DNA of 25,133 nucleotides from Pararhodospirillum photometricum DSM 122 (GCF_000284415.1 NC_017059.1:3718550-3743682); one strand, 5' to 3'; numbered from the stretch's first letter, positions 8,802-20,149 are shown. Numbers and translations: made by a program. Notes: generated by a model not told the origin, from the letters alone.

Positions 8802-8819
8802 GTCCCCGGGGCCGGGGAC
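8802..8819. other. 18-bp perfect palindrome
   Basis: GTCCCCGG, two G, CCGGGGAC lies between the receiver stop and the kinase start in the leftward signalling cluster. There is no T tract, so it is not a clear terminator. It could be a hairpin that adjusts expression of the kinase relative to the receiver, or a binding site. The rest of this 143-base gap shows no gene. Confidence 0.45.
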
Positions 8820-8886
8820 GACCGACCCGGGGGAGGAGGGCTAGAGCGAGACCTGAACGGCCGGAACCGCTTTGACTGGATCGGAT

Positions 8887-9279
8887 TTAACGCGCGGCGC
8901 TCTCGCGAACGGAGCAAAGCGCTTGATCGACCGCGCCAAGGAGATCCTGGCGTGTCACCGGCTTCATGAGGACAGAGACGGCGCCGGCGGCCAGGGCCAC
9001 CTCCAGGCTATCGGTCTCGGTGATGCCGGGGCTGCCGCCGGTTATGGCAATGACGGGGAGGCGAGGGCGGCGTTGGGCTAGGGTTCGAATCAAGGTGCGT
9101 CCATCCGCCTCTGGCATCCACAAATCGGTGATCACAAGATGGACCGGATGGCTCTCAACATGATTCAGTGCGGCTGCGACAGAATCCGTTTGCGCCACCT
9201 CATGGCCCACCGAGGCCAAAAACTTGGCCAGTGTGGCTCGGACCAGCCGGACGTCATCAACAAGAAGGATCTGTGCCAT
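8887..9279 (-). CDS. Stand-alone response-regulator receiver protein (CheY-like)
   Basis: This 130-residue protein consists only of a receiver domain. It shows the acidic pair DD (in ILLVDDVRLVR), the phospho-acceptor aspartate in VITDLWMPEADG, the switch threonine in AITGGSP and the lysine in LMKPV. There is no output domain, so it probably signals by protein contact, as CheY or DivK do. The ATG at 9279 (GGAAG about seven bases upstream) gives a standard receiver; an upstream extension in the same frame is not family-like. It sits 45 bases after the mcp stop and 143 bases before the kinase, and the kinase is its most likely phosphate donor (inference). Confidence 0.9.
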   Translation of the reverse strand: MAQILLVDDVRLVRATLAKFLASVGHEVAQTDSVAAALNHVESHPVHLVITDLWMPEADGRTLIRTLAQRRPRLPVIAITGGSPGITETDSLEVALAAGAVSVLMKPVTRQDLLGAVDQALCSVRESAAR

Positions 9280-9324
9280 GAGAGCTTCCAGGCAAAGGGG
9301 GAGTGTGAGTGTACTGCGGTGCAA

Positions 9325-10536
9325 TTAGAAAAGTTCAATCTTGGGCTGTTGTGGCATCAAGGGATGTTGGGAGGACCCTTCCCCCGGCGCTTTTGCGAGA
9401 AGAGGCGCGAGCTTGTGGGACAGGCGCGGGCCGCTGGGAGCAGGAGAAGTCTCAGACAAGAGGGTATGGCCAAGATCATCTAAGTGGACGTCGATCACTT
9501 GAGTCATCTCAAGAAGGTGCGTCATTGTCTTTTGCACCATATCCTGGAATTGAATACTCCCCAATGTAGAGAGTATCGGTTGGGCAATGATCTCGTTTTC
9601 TTGGTGAACTTTTTCCAAGATCTCCCGTTGATGAACAAGAAGAGCTGTAAGATTAGAGGCAAGCCCCCCCAAAGCCTCGGAAACTTGGCTCATCGTATGA
9701 GCGTCGGTCCGGGTGCGATGCTCCGACACGGCGTCCAGGCTGGTGTTGATCGTGGACACCAGAGAGTGAACACGCTCCTCCATCTCTCCTCCCAAGCTGT
9801 GGACTTCTCCGGCCAAGCGGCGCACTTCACCGGCGACAACCGCAAACCCCCTTCCGGCCTCTCCCACACGGGCCGCTTCAATGGAGGCGTTCAGGGAGAG
9901 CATCGTGGTGCGTCGGGCGATCGCGCGCACCGCGTCAATCATCTCAAGAACGTGGGAGGTCTGCTCGCGGGCTTTCCTGCTTTGCACCAGCCCAGCCTCC
10001 GCATCCTGAGTTTTACGCTTGGAGAATTCGTCAAGAAGAACTCGACAATCGGCGAGGCGTCGTTCGGTTTGATCGACAATCTCCTCAACGCGAGCCGACG
10101 AGCTTGACTGATCAATAAACCGCAAAAGATTGCCTATTCGAGCATCAATATCTTTAAGATTATTGATAATGGTTCGGGAAGCATCGTCAGTTGTCTGAAT
10201 GATGAGCGACGCATCCTCCCGAACGGCCTCGGCAAACTGGTGGGCGTCCGACAAATCTTGAGCGATGAGGTCGGCAAACGGCACCCAGGTCGGGGGAGGG
10301 GGGAGGGATTTCGTGACCTCAACGTGTTCTTTCCCTAAGTCTTCTGGAACAGGTGGTGGGGAGGAGGTCCGAGGAAATAAAAACGTCGTCGCGGCGCTCA
10401 CCGCGCCAACCAGGGCTGCCGCAACCAAGCCAGGGACGTTTCCCAAGGTGGTTAGGCCAGCAAAGAGACCTGCGGCGACGACCCCTCCGATCCCGGTGGC
10501 AAGGGCGATGAACAGAGGAAGACGAACCTCGGCCAT
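9325..10536 (-). CDS. Membrane-anchored methyl-accepting chemotaxis-type protein
   Basis: This is a protein of about 403 residues. Residues about 6-53 form two hydrophobic segments joined by a short turn, so the protein is probably an inner-membrane hairpin with no real periplasmic sensor domain. A coiled-coil region follows, then the MCP signalling tip ([18 protein letters not shown] and [16 protein letters not shown], about residues 205-245), which in the family contacts CheA and CheW. Near the C-terminus is an FQDMVQ motif seen in several MCP groups, then a disordered tail. ATG 10536 is preferred because MAEVRLPLF leads straight into the membrane segment; in-frame starts at 10578 and 10614 exist. 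It is first in a leftward cluster with the receiver and the kinase. Confidence 0.88.
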   Translation of the reverse strand: MAEVRLPLFIALATGIGGVVAAGLFAGLTTLGNVPGLVAAALVGAVSAATTFLFPRTSSPPPVPEDLGKEHVEVTKSLPPPPTWVPFADLIAQDLSDAHQFAEAVREDASLIIQTTDDASRTIINNLKDIDARIGNLLRFIDQSSSSARVEEIVDQTERRLADCRVLLDEFSKRKTQDAEAGLVQSRKAREQTSHVLEMIDAVRAIARRTTMLSLNASIEAARVGEAGRGFAVVAGEVRRLAGEVHSLGGEMEERVHSLVSTINTSLDAVSEHRTRTDAHTMSQVSEALGGLASNLTALLVHQREILEKVHQENEIIAQPILSTLGSIQFQDMVQKTMTHLLEMTQVIDVHLDDLGHTLLSETSPAPSGPRLSHKLAPLLAKAPGEGSSQHPLMPQQPKIELF

Positions 10537-10797
10537 GGAATTCACTTTCACTATAAAGAGCTTGGGGGGACGGGCCATCCAGAAGCGTTCAGTGATGGGG
10601 CCACATCGCCGCAAGGAGGATCGCGACCGATAAACAGATCTTTGGTTGTTTTGTCATTACAGTAAATATGGTTATATCCCCGGCCTTCTCTTGGCAAGAA
10701 TCCATTCGTTAGGGGTTGCGGATAGGTACTTTGATATGGATTGAGCCATCGGGTTTGGTCTGCTTCGCCCGCGCGAAATGGTTGGGTTCAGGGAAGC
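10537..10797. other. Intergenic region upstream of mcp, no clear gene
   Basis: AT-richer DNA around 10640-10680 (TTTTGTCATTACAG, AAATATGGTTATAT) probably holds the leftward mcp promoter; TATAAC on the leftward strand is a candidate -10 without a good -35. On the leftward strand a short open stretch ends at 10709 (GSIHIKVPIRNP then stop). It could be the tail of a lost gene, but it runs into palindrome copy 3 and has no recognisable domain. Confidence 0.4.
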
Positions 10798-10830
10798 CAA
10801 GGCTGGGGAGGCGCGGCCTCCCCAGACCCC
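10798..10830 (-). repeat. Dispersed GC-rich palindrome, copy 3
   Basis: Arms CTGGGGAGGC (10803-10812) and GCCTCCCCAG (10816-10825) with a 3-nt loop. The asymmetric flanks (AAGG on the left, ACCCC on the right) are reversed compared with copy 1, so it is in the opposite orientation. It lies between mcp and the rRNA promoter region. Confidence 0.8.
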
Positions 10831-10989
10831 TCGATTTTTGGGCTTGCGCTCCCTGAGCGAGGTCCTTATAACCCGCCCTCCCGACGCACCGACAACGGCG
10901 CCGAGGGGTTTCGGAGGAGAGTTCTCCGGGTTTTGCAGCGGCTTTTTTCCCTTTGGGAACAACGGCTAAACGGATCCGGGAAAAAGGGC

Positions 10990-11019
10990 TTGACGCTGAA
11001 ACGCGGTGGGGAGTAGGTT
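10990..11019 (+). promoter_or_regulatory. Possible upstream rRNA promoter
   Basis: TTGACG at 10990-10995 with a TAGGTT-like hexamer about 18 bases downstream. It is weaker than the promoter at 11074. Tandem promoters are usual before rRNA operons, which is the reason for listing it. Confidence 0.3.
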
Positions 11020-11073
11020 CTGTCCCTTCCGGGTTGACCGACCGGGTCGGTGTGGCGGCCCTGAAAAAAGTGG

Positions 11074-11102
11074 TTGACACGGTGGGGCGGTGCTAGTAAA
11101 AA
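11074..11102 (+). promoter_or_regulatory. Likely rRNA operon promoter
   Basis: A perfect -35 TTGACA (11074-11079) is followed at 17 bases by TAAAAA (11097-11102), or by TAGTAA at a shorter spacing. It points rightward toward the rRNA leader and 16S start about 290 bases downstream. The A-rich CTGAAAAAAG just upstream could act as an UP-like element. Confidence 0.6.
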
Positions 11103-11190
11103 CCGCCGCCTTGGTGACGACGAACGAAGCATCGGACGATGTGACGGTAGTCGAAACTAAGTGGTTAGTCAATATTGCCGGTTCGCCGGT

Positions 11191-11207
11191 GTGCTGTTTG
11201 ACATTGT
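11191..11207 (+). promoter_or_regulatory. rRNA leader boxA-like antitermination element
   Basis: GTGCTGTTTGACATTG resembles the boxA element (TGCTCTTTAACA in E. coli; TGCT-TTTGACA forms in alphaproteobacteria) that loads Nus factors on rRNA transcripts. It lies about 185 bases before the 16S 5' end, as expected for a leader. Confidence 0.6.
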
Positions 11208-11388
11208 AAAAGAAAACGCGATCGAAAGAGATGGGCGGGCGGCTCTCGGGGGACCGGCGCTGTCGGAAGAGAGATCTTCCTCAACCGCTCATCTTGAGTA
11301 AGACGAAAAGAATATCGACTCGTTCGATACCTTTGAAGTTCTTATGGCCAAGTATAAGTGATTGAGAAAAGGCTCGGCTTTCGAGGTT

Positions 11389-11519
11389 AACTTGAGAGTT
11401 TGATCCTGGCTCAGGACGAACGCTGGCGGCAGGCCTAACACATGCAAGTCGAACGCATCCTTCGGGATGAGTGGCGCACGGGTGAGTAACACGTGGGAAC
11501 GTACCTTGGAGTACGGAAT
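11389..11519 (+). rRNA. rrs: 16S rRNA gene, 5' fragment only (~131 nt)
   Basis: Starts with AACTTGAGAGTTTGATCC, then the near-universal GCTGGCGGCAGGCCTAACA, ACATGCAAGTCGAACG, a short variable V1 hairpin (CATCCTTCGGGATG) and GAGTGGCGCACGGGTGAGTA, TGGGAACGTACC, and ends within GGAGTACGGAAT. After 11519 the match to 16S stops: the expected AAC-rich continuation is replaced by protein-coding tilS sequence. The other ~1350 nt of 16S, the spacer tRNAs, 23S and 5S are all absent. The promoter and leader upstream look normal. Either a rearrangement cut this rRNA operon, or the assembly joined two repeats wrongly. Confidence 0.92.
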
Positions 11520-11996
11520 CGGGCCGAGGGGCGCGACCATCTCGTTGTTTGTCGCGAATGGCGCCGGTCCCATCAAACCGTCACGCCCTTGCCCCCGGGA
11601 CGTCCCGTGTGGTGGGATGGCCGCTGGCGGATTGAGGCCGAAGATGCGGGGCTGGGCGTGGTGGCACTGGGGCCCCGCGCGGCGGCCGCCCTCTCCTTTG
11701 ATGGCAGGACGGACGCTCCGCTGGTGGGGAGAGCTTGCCTGCCGGCTCTGGTGGCCCTGCCCGCGCCGCCCGGCCTGCCCCGCCTTGCCGATTCGCCGAA
11801 AGGCAAGCCCCCGGGACCGGTCGTGCTGGCCATCCCGGGGCAATGCCTGGCGGGAGTTGGGGAAGATCACGCCCCCAAAAGGGCCCTTGCGGCGGCCTTG
11901 CAACGGGTCAAGATGGTACCGGCGCCCAGACTCCCGCTGGTTCCCGTGGGATTGCGGGTTGAGGGAGCGATCGGCCCCCCCTACATTCACCCCTAG
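11520..11996 (+). pseudogene. tilS: tRNA(Ile)-lysidine synthase, C-terminal fragment
   Basis: An open frame of about 158 codons runs from the 16S junction to a stop 64 bases before ftsH GTG. It begins within AEGRDHLVVCREWRR and contains PLPPGRPVWWDGRWRIE, which match the C-terminal TilS substrate-binding region of alphaproteobacteria (RE-P then WDGRF-type motif), then an LPAL segment. The catalytic N-terminal half, with the SGGxDS P-loop that activates the C34 cytidine of tRNA-Ile, is missing. Position directly before ftsH is the normal alphaproteobacterial place of tilS. TilS is essential in most bacteria, so a complete copy should exist elsewhere or the join is artificial. Identification is by motif and context, not by a search. 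Confidence 0.7.
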
Positions 11997-12081
11997 CGGC
12001 CCTCCTGGGGCTCGACCTGTCCTCCACTCCAGCGGTCCGCTCTGTTGACGGACGCAGCGTGTGGCTCGAAAGGGTAATCAC

Positions 12082-13995
<1,914 letters not shown>

Positions 13996-13999
13996 GCCC

Positions 14000-15172
14000 A
14001 TGGCCGCTTTTGCCAAGCGGCCCCTCCCGGACAGCCCCGCCCCCTCGTGGCGGGGCTTCTTCCTTGGGAAGGATGCCCCGGACCCGGCCCAGGCGCTGCG
14101 CCTGTGTCCGGTGGACGGCGCCCAGGGACTGGCCGCCCGCGCCCTCCTCGCCTCGGGACAGGCCCGCCCCCTGGCCGGCGACCGAAATCGGGCCTTTACC
14201 CACGTCGTTGTGATGCTGCGCCGGCCGGAAACGCCCGAGCAGGTGACCCGCGCGGTGGTGGACCTCAACACTCTCGACGCCTGGGCGCAGGCCGAGGGCG
14301 CCCCGGCCCGCTCCACGCTGGAAACCTTGCTCGACCGCCTGAGCCGGCCTCGGCCGCCGTTTGCCGGCTTGACCCTGGAGCCCGGCCGTCTGCGCGTCAT
14401 GGGGATTGTCAACGTCACCCCGGACAGCTTCTCCGATGGCGGCGACCATGCCAGCCCGGAGGCGGCGGTGCGCCATGGGCTGGCCCTGCGCGCCGCGGGC
14501 GCCGACATCTTGGACGTGGGGGGCGAAAGCACCCGCCCCGGCGCCCAGCCCGTTGATCCCGAGACCGAAATCGCCCGAGTGGTCCCGGTGGTGCGCGCCT
14601 TGGCCGAGGCGGGCGCGGTGGTCTCCATCGACACCCGCCACCCCCGCACCATGGCGGCGGCATTGGCGGCGGGGGCAGCCATCTTCAACGACATCACGGC
14701 CCTCGCCGACCCCGAGGCCTTGACCCTGGCCGCTCAATTGCACGTGCCGACTATTGTCATGCACATGCAAGGCGAACCCCGCACCATGCAGAGCCGTCCT
14801 TGCTATGCGGACGCCGCCCTCGACGTTTACGATGCCCTGGAGGGCCATGTGATGCGGGCCCGGGCTGCGGGGCTTGACGATGCGCTGGTGTGCGTCGATC
14901 CGGGCTTGGGGTTCGGCAAGGCCCTGGAGCATAATCTCGACATCTTGCGCTGGACGCCCCTGTTGCTGGGCCTGGGGCCGGCGGTGCTGATTGCCGCCAG
15001 CCGCAAGCGGTTTATTGGCGCGGTGACAGGGGCCGAGGCGCCGAAGGCCCGCCTGCCGGGATCACTGGCCGTTGCCTTGGCCGCTCAGGCCCAGGGGGCC
15101 CATCTTGTGCGTGTGCATGACGTAGCGGAAACGGCGCAGGCCCTGGCGATGGCCGGGGCGCTGCGCTGTTAA
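14000..15172 (+). CDS. folP: Dihydropteroate synthase
   Basis: This 390-residue folate-pathway enzyme condenses hydroxymethyl-dihydropterin pyrophosphate with p-aminobenzoate; it is the target of sulfonamides. The core begins near residue 130 with MGIVNVTPDSFSDGG and continues with DVGGESTRPGA, SIDTRHP, FNDITAL, VDPGLGFGK and ASRKRFIG. The first ~125 residues form an N-terminal extension seen in alphaproteobacterial FolP, of unknown role. ATG at 14000 with GGAG nine bases upstream, four bases after the ftsH stop. The ftsH-folP-glmM order is widely conserved, so co-transcription is likely. Confidence 0.95.
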   Translation: MAAFAKRPLPDSPAPSWRGFFLGKDAPDPAQALRLCPVDGAQGLAARALLASGQARPLAGDRNRAFTHVVVMLRRPETPEQVTRAVVDLNTLDAWAQAEGAPARSTLETLLDRLSRPRPPFAGLTLEPGRLRVMGIVNVTPDSFSDGGDHASPEAAVRHGLALRAAGADILDVGGESTRPGAQPVDPETEIARVVPVVRALAEAGAVVSIDTRHPRTMAAALAAGAAIFNDITALADPEALTLAAQLHVPTIVMHMQGEPRTMQSRPCYADAALDVYDALEGHVMRARAAGLDDALVCVDPGLGFGKALEHNLDILRWTPLLLGLGPAVLIAASRKRFIGAVTGAEAPKARLPGSLAVALAAQAQGAHLVRVHDVAETAQALAMAGALRC

Positions 15173-15229
15173 GGACGCGGGGCTGCCCGGCGTTCCCGAG
15201 TCCAAAGCCTTCTTCGACGAGGACACAAC

Positions 15230-16576
<1,347 letters not shown>

Positions 16577-16598
16577 GAAGACCTCCTCCAAGGGCTGA

Positions 16599-16630
16599 GG
16601 GACCTGGGGAGGCTCGCCTTCCCAGCCTTC
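16599..16630 (+). repeat. Dispersed GC-rich palindrome, copy 4
   Basis: Arms CTGGGGAGGC (16604-16613) and GCCTTCCCAG (16616-16625), with one G-T wobble compared with the consensus. It is placed between the convergent stops of glmM and the FIST chemoreceptor gene, five bases from the latter's stop. Confidence 0.78.
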
Positions 16631-16634
16631 CCTT

Positions 16635-18653
16635 CTATCCACCCAAACGGGTCAGAATGCCCACATCGTGCTCAATGCTGCGCAAAATCACGGTGCGGCT
16701 GTTGATTAAGGCCGCCAGCGACGCCAAGACGTCCTCAATGGCGGCGGTATGATGATACACCTCCTGTAAGCCATCGGCCATGCCCTGGAAGCGGTCCTGC
16801 GCTTGCGTGAAGCGCGACCGGGTGGTGTTGATATCCTCGCCCAAGGTCCCCAAGGTGGTTTCAATCCCCGAGATGGCCGTTTGGGTGCGGGCCAGGGTGG
16901 TTTTGGTGGCCCCGGCCAGATGCTTGACCTCACCGGCCACCACAGCAAAGCCTTTGCCGACACTGCCGGCCCGCGCCGCCTCGATGGTGGCGTTCAGCGC
17001 CAGAAGGTTGGTCTGGCTGGCAATCCCATCAATGGTCGCCAGGATCTCGCGCAGCTCGCCCACCGAGCCGCCCAGGTGGGAAAACTGCCGCACCAAGGCA
17101 TCGGCATCGCCCTCGCTGGTGTCGATCTTGCCATTGTCTGAAATGACCATCTGCACGGACTGGATGGTCTGACGCACCTGGGTGGTCTGAGCGACGGCCC
17201 GCTCAATTTGCTCACGCAAGGCCGCGCCCGCAGAAAAATGGTCGATCAGGCGGCGAATCACCTGGGAGCGGAGTTGGTTCAAGATCGTCTGACGCGCCAA
17301 GCGTGCCCTGGTAAAATAATCGGAAAAGCGGGCGTAGTGCACAGGAAAACTGTCAAGAAATGGGTCCACACTGTTTCCCGAGGGCTGATCGAAAAAGAAC
17401 AGTGCGGATAAGGTCTGGTTCACATTGATCCCGAACAGTTCACCAAAGGTGGAAAACCCGGCAACCGGCATGGTAAAGAGCCGATCGAGGCGTCCAAGAT
17501 CGGTACTATTATTCAAGCGCCGCAAAATACAATCGTTGAGAATCCCTCCCACTGGAGCGGGACGACCGCGGAGAAACGCCTCCAGGTCGCTTTTCGTCTG
17601 ATCGTAAAAGTCGGTGGGCTCCAGAAGCAGCAGGGTATCGCCGGGATTGACGTCGCAGAAAAAGCCCATGCTGCCGGTCGCCGGGTCAATGCGGGCCACC
17701 GAGCGCACGAACAGCTCACCCTCAATTTCGATGCCAAACGTCCGCCCTCCCAACGCGTCCCCCACCTTGTCCGCCGTGGTGCCTAGCAACGGCGCGAGGG
17801 CGTCGAGGACCGGGATGATCTCCCCGGTCTGGGGATGCAAGGCGCCATGGACTTGGCGCTGGTCCGGGTCGGCATCCGCCACCACCAAGGAGCGGCCGGA
17901 TTTGCGGAAATTTTGGCTTTTAAAGACGCCGTAGCTTTTATCCGGGGCCAGTTTGAGAAAAATCACCACCGCATGGTTTTCCAGCCCTCGGGTGCCGTCG
18001 AAAATCCGCGTTTGGCGAAAGTCAAACGTCCCGCCCGCCGACCCGCCAATGAACAGGCAGGGAAAACGGCCCGACCGATACACCGCCTCCATAAAATAGT
18101 TTTCGCTCGACGATAGCCCATCGATGAAGGTCAAGGCCACGGTGGAGCGGCACTCCAGGGGAAAGGGAGGAGGAACCGCCTTCAGGGTTTCCACAAGACG
18201 CGCGATCCGGGCCTCGTGGTCCAGGGTCGGGGTGCCCGAGCGAATGTCCTCATTGGGCAGCGCCACCGCCCGGACACAAACCTGCGCGAACAGCGCTCGG
18301 GAAAAAGCCTGGACCACCACCCCGGACCATCGGGCCCCCGTGGCGCAGTAGAGAGGGGCATCAGGCCGGCCACACAACTCGCCCGCCGTGCTGATCGCCA
18401 CCACGGGAGCCGGTGCCGCCAGACGCTGGAGAGCCCGGGTCACCGTGTCGAAATCAACGTGGGGCGAGACATAGGCCAGAACAAGGGCAGCGGGGTCCTC
18501 GCCAAAACGCAAGGAGGCCTCGCTCACGCCGGACAGTCCCGCATCACTGGAGAGGATCCGCAGCAACGGGGCCACGGGAGGAGGCGGTGGAGGCGGCTCT
18601 CGGTGGGAGACGGGGATCTCTGCCGGGGTTGGAGGACGGGGGCGGAAAAACAT
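16635..18653 (-). CDS. Soluble FIST-domain methyl-accepting chemoreceptor
   Basis: This is a protein of about 672 residues with no membrane segment, so it is probably a cytoplasmic receptor. After a proline-rich N-terminus (about residues 1-30) come a FIST_N region (about 45-245: [39 protein letters not shown]) and a FIST_C region (about 250-400: [35 protein letters not shown]). The C-terminal MCP signalling domain has the tip [18 protein letters not shown] followed by [20 protein letters not shown] domains are thought to bind small ligands, possibly amino acids. ATG at 18653 has GGAGG five bases upstream. It is a monocistronic-looking unit between palindrome copies 4 and 5. Confidence 0.9.
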   Translation of the reverse strand: MFFRPRPPTPAEIPVSHREPPPPPPPVAPLLRILSSDAGLSGVSEASLRFGEDPAALVLAYVSPHVDFDTVTRALQRLAAPAPVVAISTAGELCGRPDAPLYCATGARWSGVVVQAFSRALFAQVCVRAVALPNEDIRSGTPTLDHEARIARLVETLKAVPPPFPLECRSTVALTFIDGLSSSENYFMEAVYRSGRFPCLFIGGSAGGTFDFRQTRIFDGTRGLENHAVVIFLKLAPDKSYGVFKSQNFRKSGRSLVVADADPDQRQVHGALHPQTGEIIPVLDALAPLLGTTADKVGDALGGRTFGIEIEGELFVRSVARIDPATGSMGFFCDVNPGDTLLLLEPTDFYDQTKSDLEAFLRGRPAPVGGILNDCILRRLNNSTDLGRLDRLFTMPVAGFSTFGELFGINVNQTLSALFFFDQPSGNSVDPFLDSFPVHYARFSDYFTRARLARQTILNQLRSQVIRRLIDHFSAGAALREQIERAVAQTTQVRQTIQSVQMVISDNGKIDTSEGDADALVRQFSHLGGSVGELREILATIDGIASQTNLLALNATIEAARAGSVGKGFAVVAGEVKHLAGATKTTLARTQTAISGIETTLGTLGEDINTTRSRFTQAQDRFQGMADGLQEVYHHTAAIEDVLASLAALINSRTVILRSIEHDVGILTRLGG

Positions 18654-18771
18654 CGGGACCTCCACTGAGCCTTTGGTCTACAGCCTTAGATGGGGTCCTT
18701 GGTTCTCCCGACAAGGGGGGGCGCCGATCCACAGAACGCGGATGGGGTGGCGTGACAGCCCGCAAAAGGAA

Positions 18772-18799
18772 AGACTGGGGAGGTGCGGCCTCCCCAGGT
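18772..18799 (-). repeat. Dispersed GC-rich palindrome, copy 5
   Basis: Arms CTGGGGAGG (18775-18783) and CCTCCCCAG (18789-18797) around TGCGG. It lies just 3' of the leftward satP gene and upstream of the FIST receptor gene, so it may end the satP transcript. Confidence 0.75.
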
Positions 18800-18802
18800 T
18801 CC

Positions 18803-19387
18803 TCAGTGGACCAGCGGCTTGCCCACCGGCAAGATGTCGCGGCCGAACAGGTCGAGGAAGATGATGTGGGCCATCATGTACCACGCCAGCAAGGCGCAGA
18901 GGCTGAGATCAACCCCAGCCCACCAGCCCAGGCTTTCGCCAAAGCCAAATTTCTCCAAGACCAGCAAAACAAAGCCGATCTCAAGCGTGGTGAAGGTCAG
19001 GAACATGGCCATGTGAACCCGCGCCGACGCCACCCACAAAATAGCGGTGTACAAAGCCCAGGCCAGCAGGAAGAAGCCCACATCGGTGTGGCTCAGGGTG
19101 AAAATCTCGAACTTATTGCCCAGGAAAATCCCGACAAGAGCAATCCAGAACGCGCCAAACGAAGTAAAGGCGGTGTAGCCGAAGTTATTGCCGCATTTCT
19201 GCTCTTGCAGGCCCGCAATCATCTGGGCCAGACCACCAAAAATCAAGCCGGTCCAGATCACCGGGCCCAAACCAGCCCAACCCAGGTTATGGAACTGCAA
19301 CAACAGAGTCGTCAGGCCGAAGCCCGCCAGGCCCACCACTCCGGGGTTGCCCAGCTTGGGCGCGGCGGCTTGCGATACAGAGCTCAT
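18803..19387 (-). CDS. satP: Acetate uptake transporter, GPR1/FUN34/YaaH (SatP) family
   Basis: This 194-residue inner-membrane protein has about six hydrophobic segments, the usual size and topology for the family. The family signature at the N-terminus reads NPGVVGLAGFGLTT (usual form NPAPLGLxGFGxTT), followed by FGGLAQMIAGLQE and the NNFGYTAFTSFGAFW region. Family members carry acetate or succinate with protons. ATG at 19387 with GAGGAAAG upstream. It is transcribed alone leftward from an unusually long, motif-rich spacer shared with dinB, suggesting regulation by carbon source (inference). The gene symbol is by family similarity only. Confidence 0.9.
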   Translation of the reverse strand: MSSVSQAAAPKLGNPGVVGLAGFGLTTLLLQFHNLGWAGLGPVIWTGLIFGGLAQMIAGLQEQKCGNNFGYTAFTSFGAFWIALVGIFLGNKFEIFTLSHTDVGFFLLAWALYTAILWVASARVHMAMFLTFTTLEIGFVLLVLEKFGFGESLGWWAGVDLSLCALLAWYMMAHIIFLDLFGRDILPVGKPLVH

Positions 19388-19461
19388 AGGGGATCTTTCC
19401 TCATCCTTGGCGCGGCTCCCTGCCCCGGAAGACCATCTCCCGGGCCGCGCGGTGAGGGGCG

Positions 19462-19490
19462 GTAATGTCGGTCTGGCGTTGTTCTGTCAA
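19462..19490 (-). promoter_or_regulatory. Candidate satP promoter
   Basis: Read leftward, a perfect TTGACA (19485-19490) is followed at 17 bases by CATTAC (19462-19467). Initiation would give a leader of about 65-70 bases before the satP ATG. The -10 is a weak match, which would fit an activated promoter. Confidence 0.45.
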
Positions 19491-19522
19491 GGCTCCCGGT
19501 ATTTCACGAGACGAACGCGTCC

Positions 19523-19769
19523 TTCCCCTTGGGGAAAGGGGAAGTAGAAGAATCGTTACGTGTCAACGGCCTCTAGGGAAAGGAACCATCGCGCCTCTAG
19601 GGAAGGGCGCAATAAAAATACCCTCCCGGCGCCTTTTGTTTGGTCGAGGCGATAATCGTCAAAGAGTTATTTTTTGCAAACATTCGCGTAAAAATATTAG
19701 CTTTCCGGTGCGGCGCGGCAGGTTTTGACGCAGTCCCAGCCCCCCACTCCCGTCCTTCCCCTAAGGGAA
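19523..19769. promoter_or_regulatory. Cluster of TTCCCC/GGGGAA palindromes and a TTTGCAAA box upstream of satP
   Basis: Palindrome TTCCCCTTGGGGAA (19523-19536), two direct repeats GCCTCTAGGGAA (19569-19580 and 19593-19604) and palindrome TTCCCCTAAGGGAA (19756-19769) share a core. Between them is TTTGCAAA (19673-19680), the half-site described for ScfR-type short-chain acyl-CoA regulators such as PccR in alphaproteobacteria. All lie upstream of the satP promoter candidate. Binding proteins are not known; these are sequence patterns only. Confidence 0.4.
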
Positions 19770-19898
19770 CCTGCCCCGCCGGGCGGACAATGGAAAAATA
19801 TTGCGCGCCCCCACCATATTCACTTTATGTTCTCACTGATTGGTCAGCCTCCGAGGCGGCCGACTCATTTCTCGCCGCAGGGCCATTGCGGTGACGAG

Positions 19899-19932
19899 GG
19901 AGGCTGGGAAGGCGGGGCCTCCCCAGACCCCG
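19899..19932 (-). repeat. Dispersed GC-rich palindrome, copy 6
   Basis: Arms CTGGGAAGGC (19904-19913) and GCCTCCCCAG (19917-19926), with one mismatch relative to the consensus. The flanks show reverse orientation. It faces copy 7, about 60 bases away in the opposite orientation. Confidence 0.75.
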
Positions 19933-19978
19933 CCCTTCCCTGGGGGACCCCCGCCTCGTCCGAAGCCGCAGTGTCAAT

Positions 19979-20011
19979 GAGGGGTCTGGGGAGGCCTCGC
20001 CTCCCCAGCCT
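19979..20011 (+). repeat. Dispersed GC-rich palindrome, copy 7
   Basis: Arms CTGGGGAGGC (19986-19995) and GCCTCCCCAG (19999-20008), loop CTC, with TGAGGGGT on the left and CCTTCTCTTTTTAT on the right. The T-rich right flank makes this copy look most like an intrinsic terminator, though no gene ends just before it; it may insulate dinB. Confidence 0.8.
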
Positions 20012-20076
20012 TCTCTTTTTATCTTTCCCGCGTTCCAGCTTCCTCCATCCGATTCCAGACTCCACCCCGCCCCCTC

Positions 20077-20104
20077 TTGAACATCATGAACAATTCCATA
20101 CAAT
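20077..20104 (+). promoter_or_regulatory. Candidate dinB promoter
   Basis: TTGAAC (20077-20082) and TACAAT (20099-20104) at 16-base spacing, both close to the sigma-70 consensus. Transcription would start near 20111, about 40 bases before the dinB ATG. GAAC repeats overlap the -35 but at the wrong spacing for the alphaproteobacterial LexA box. Confidence 0.55.
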
Positions 20105-20149
20105 TATGCCCCAGAGGGTTCTCCCGCACCGGCGGAATAAAGTGGAGCC

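Noticed and set aside
11289..11990. 233-codon leftward open frame across the 16S fragment and tilS
   Set aside because: It crosses a definite rRNA sequence and the tilS frame on the other strand; no protein features.
20077..20096. LexA box before dinB
   Set aside because: The two GAAC elements are separated by five bases, while the alphaproteobacterial LexA site needs seven.
19388..20149. Small genes in the satP-dinB spacer
   Set aside because: The open frames here run through the palindromic repeats, have no plausible start sites and no protein-like composition.
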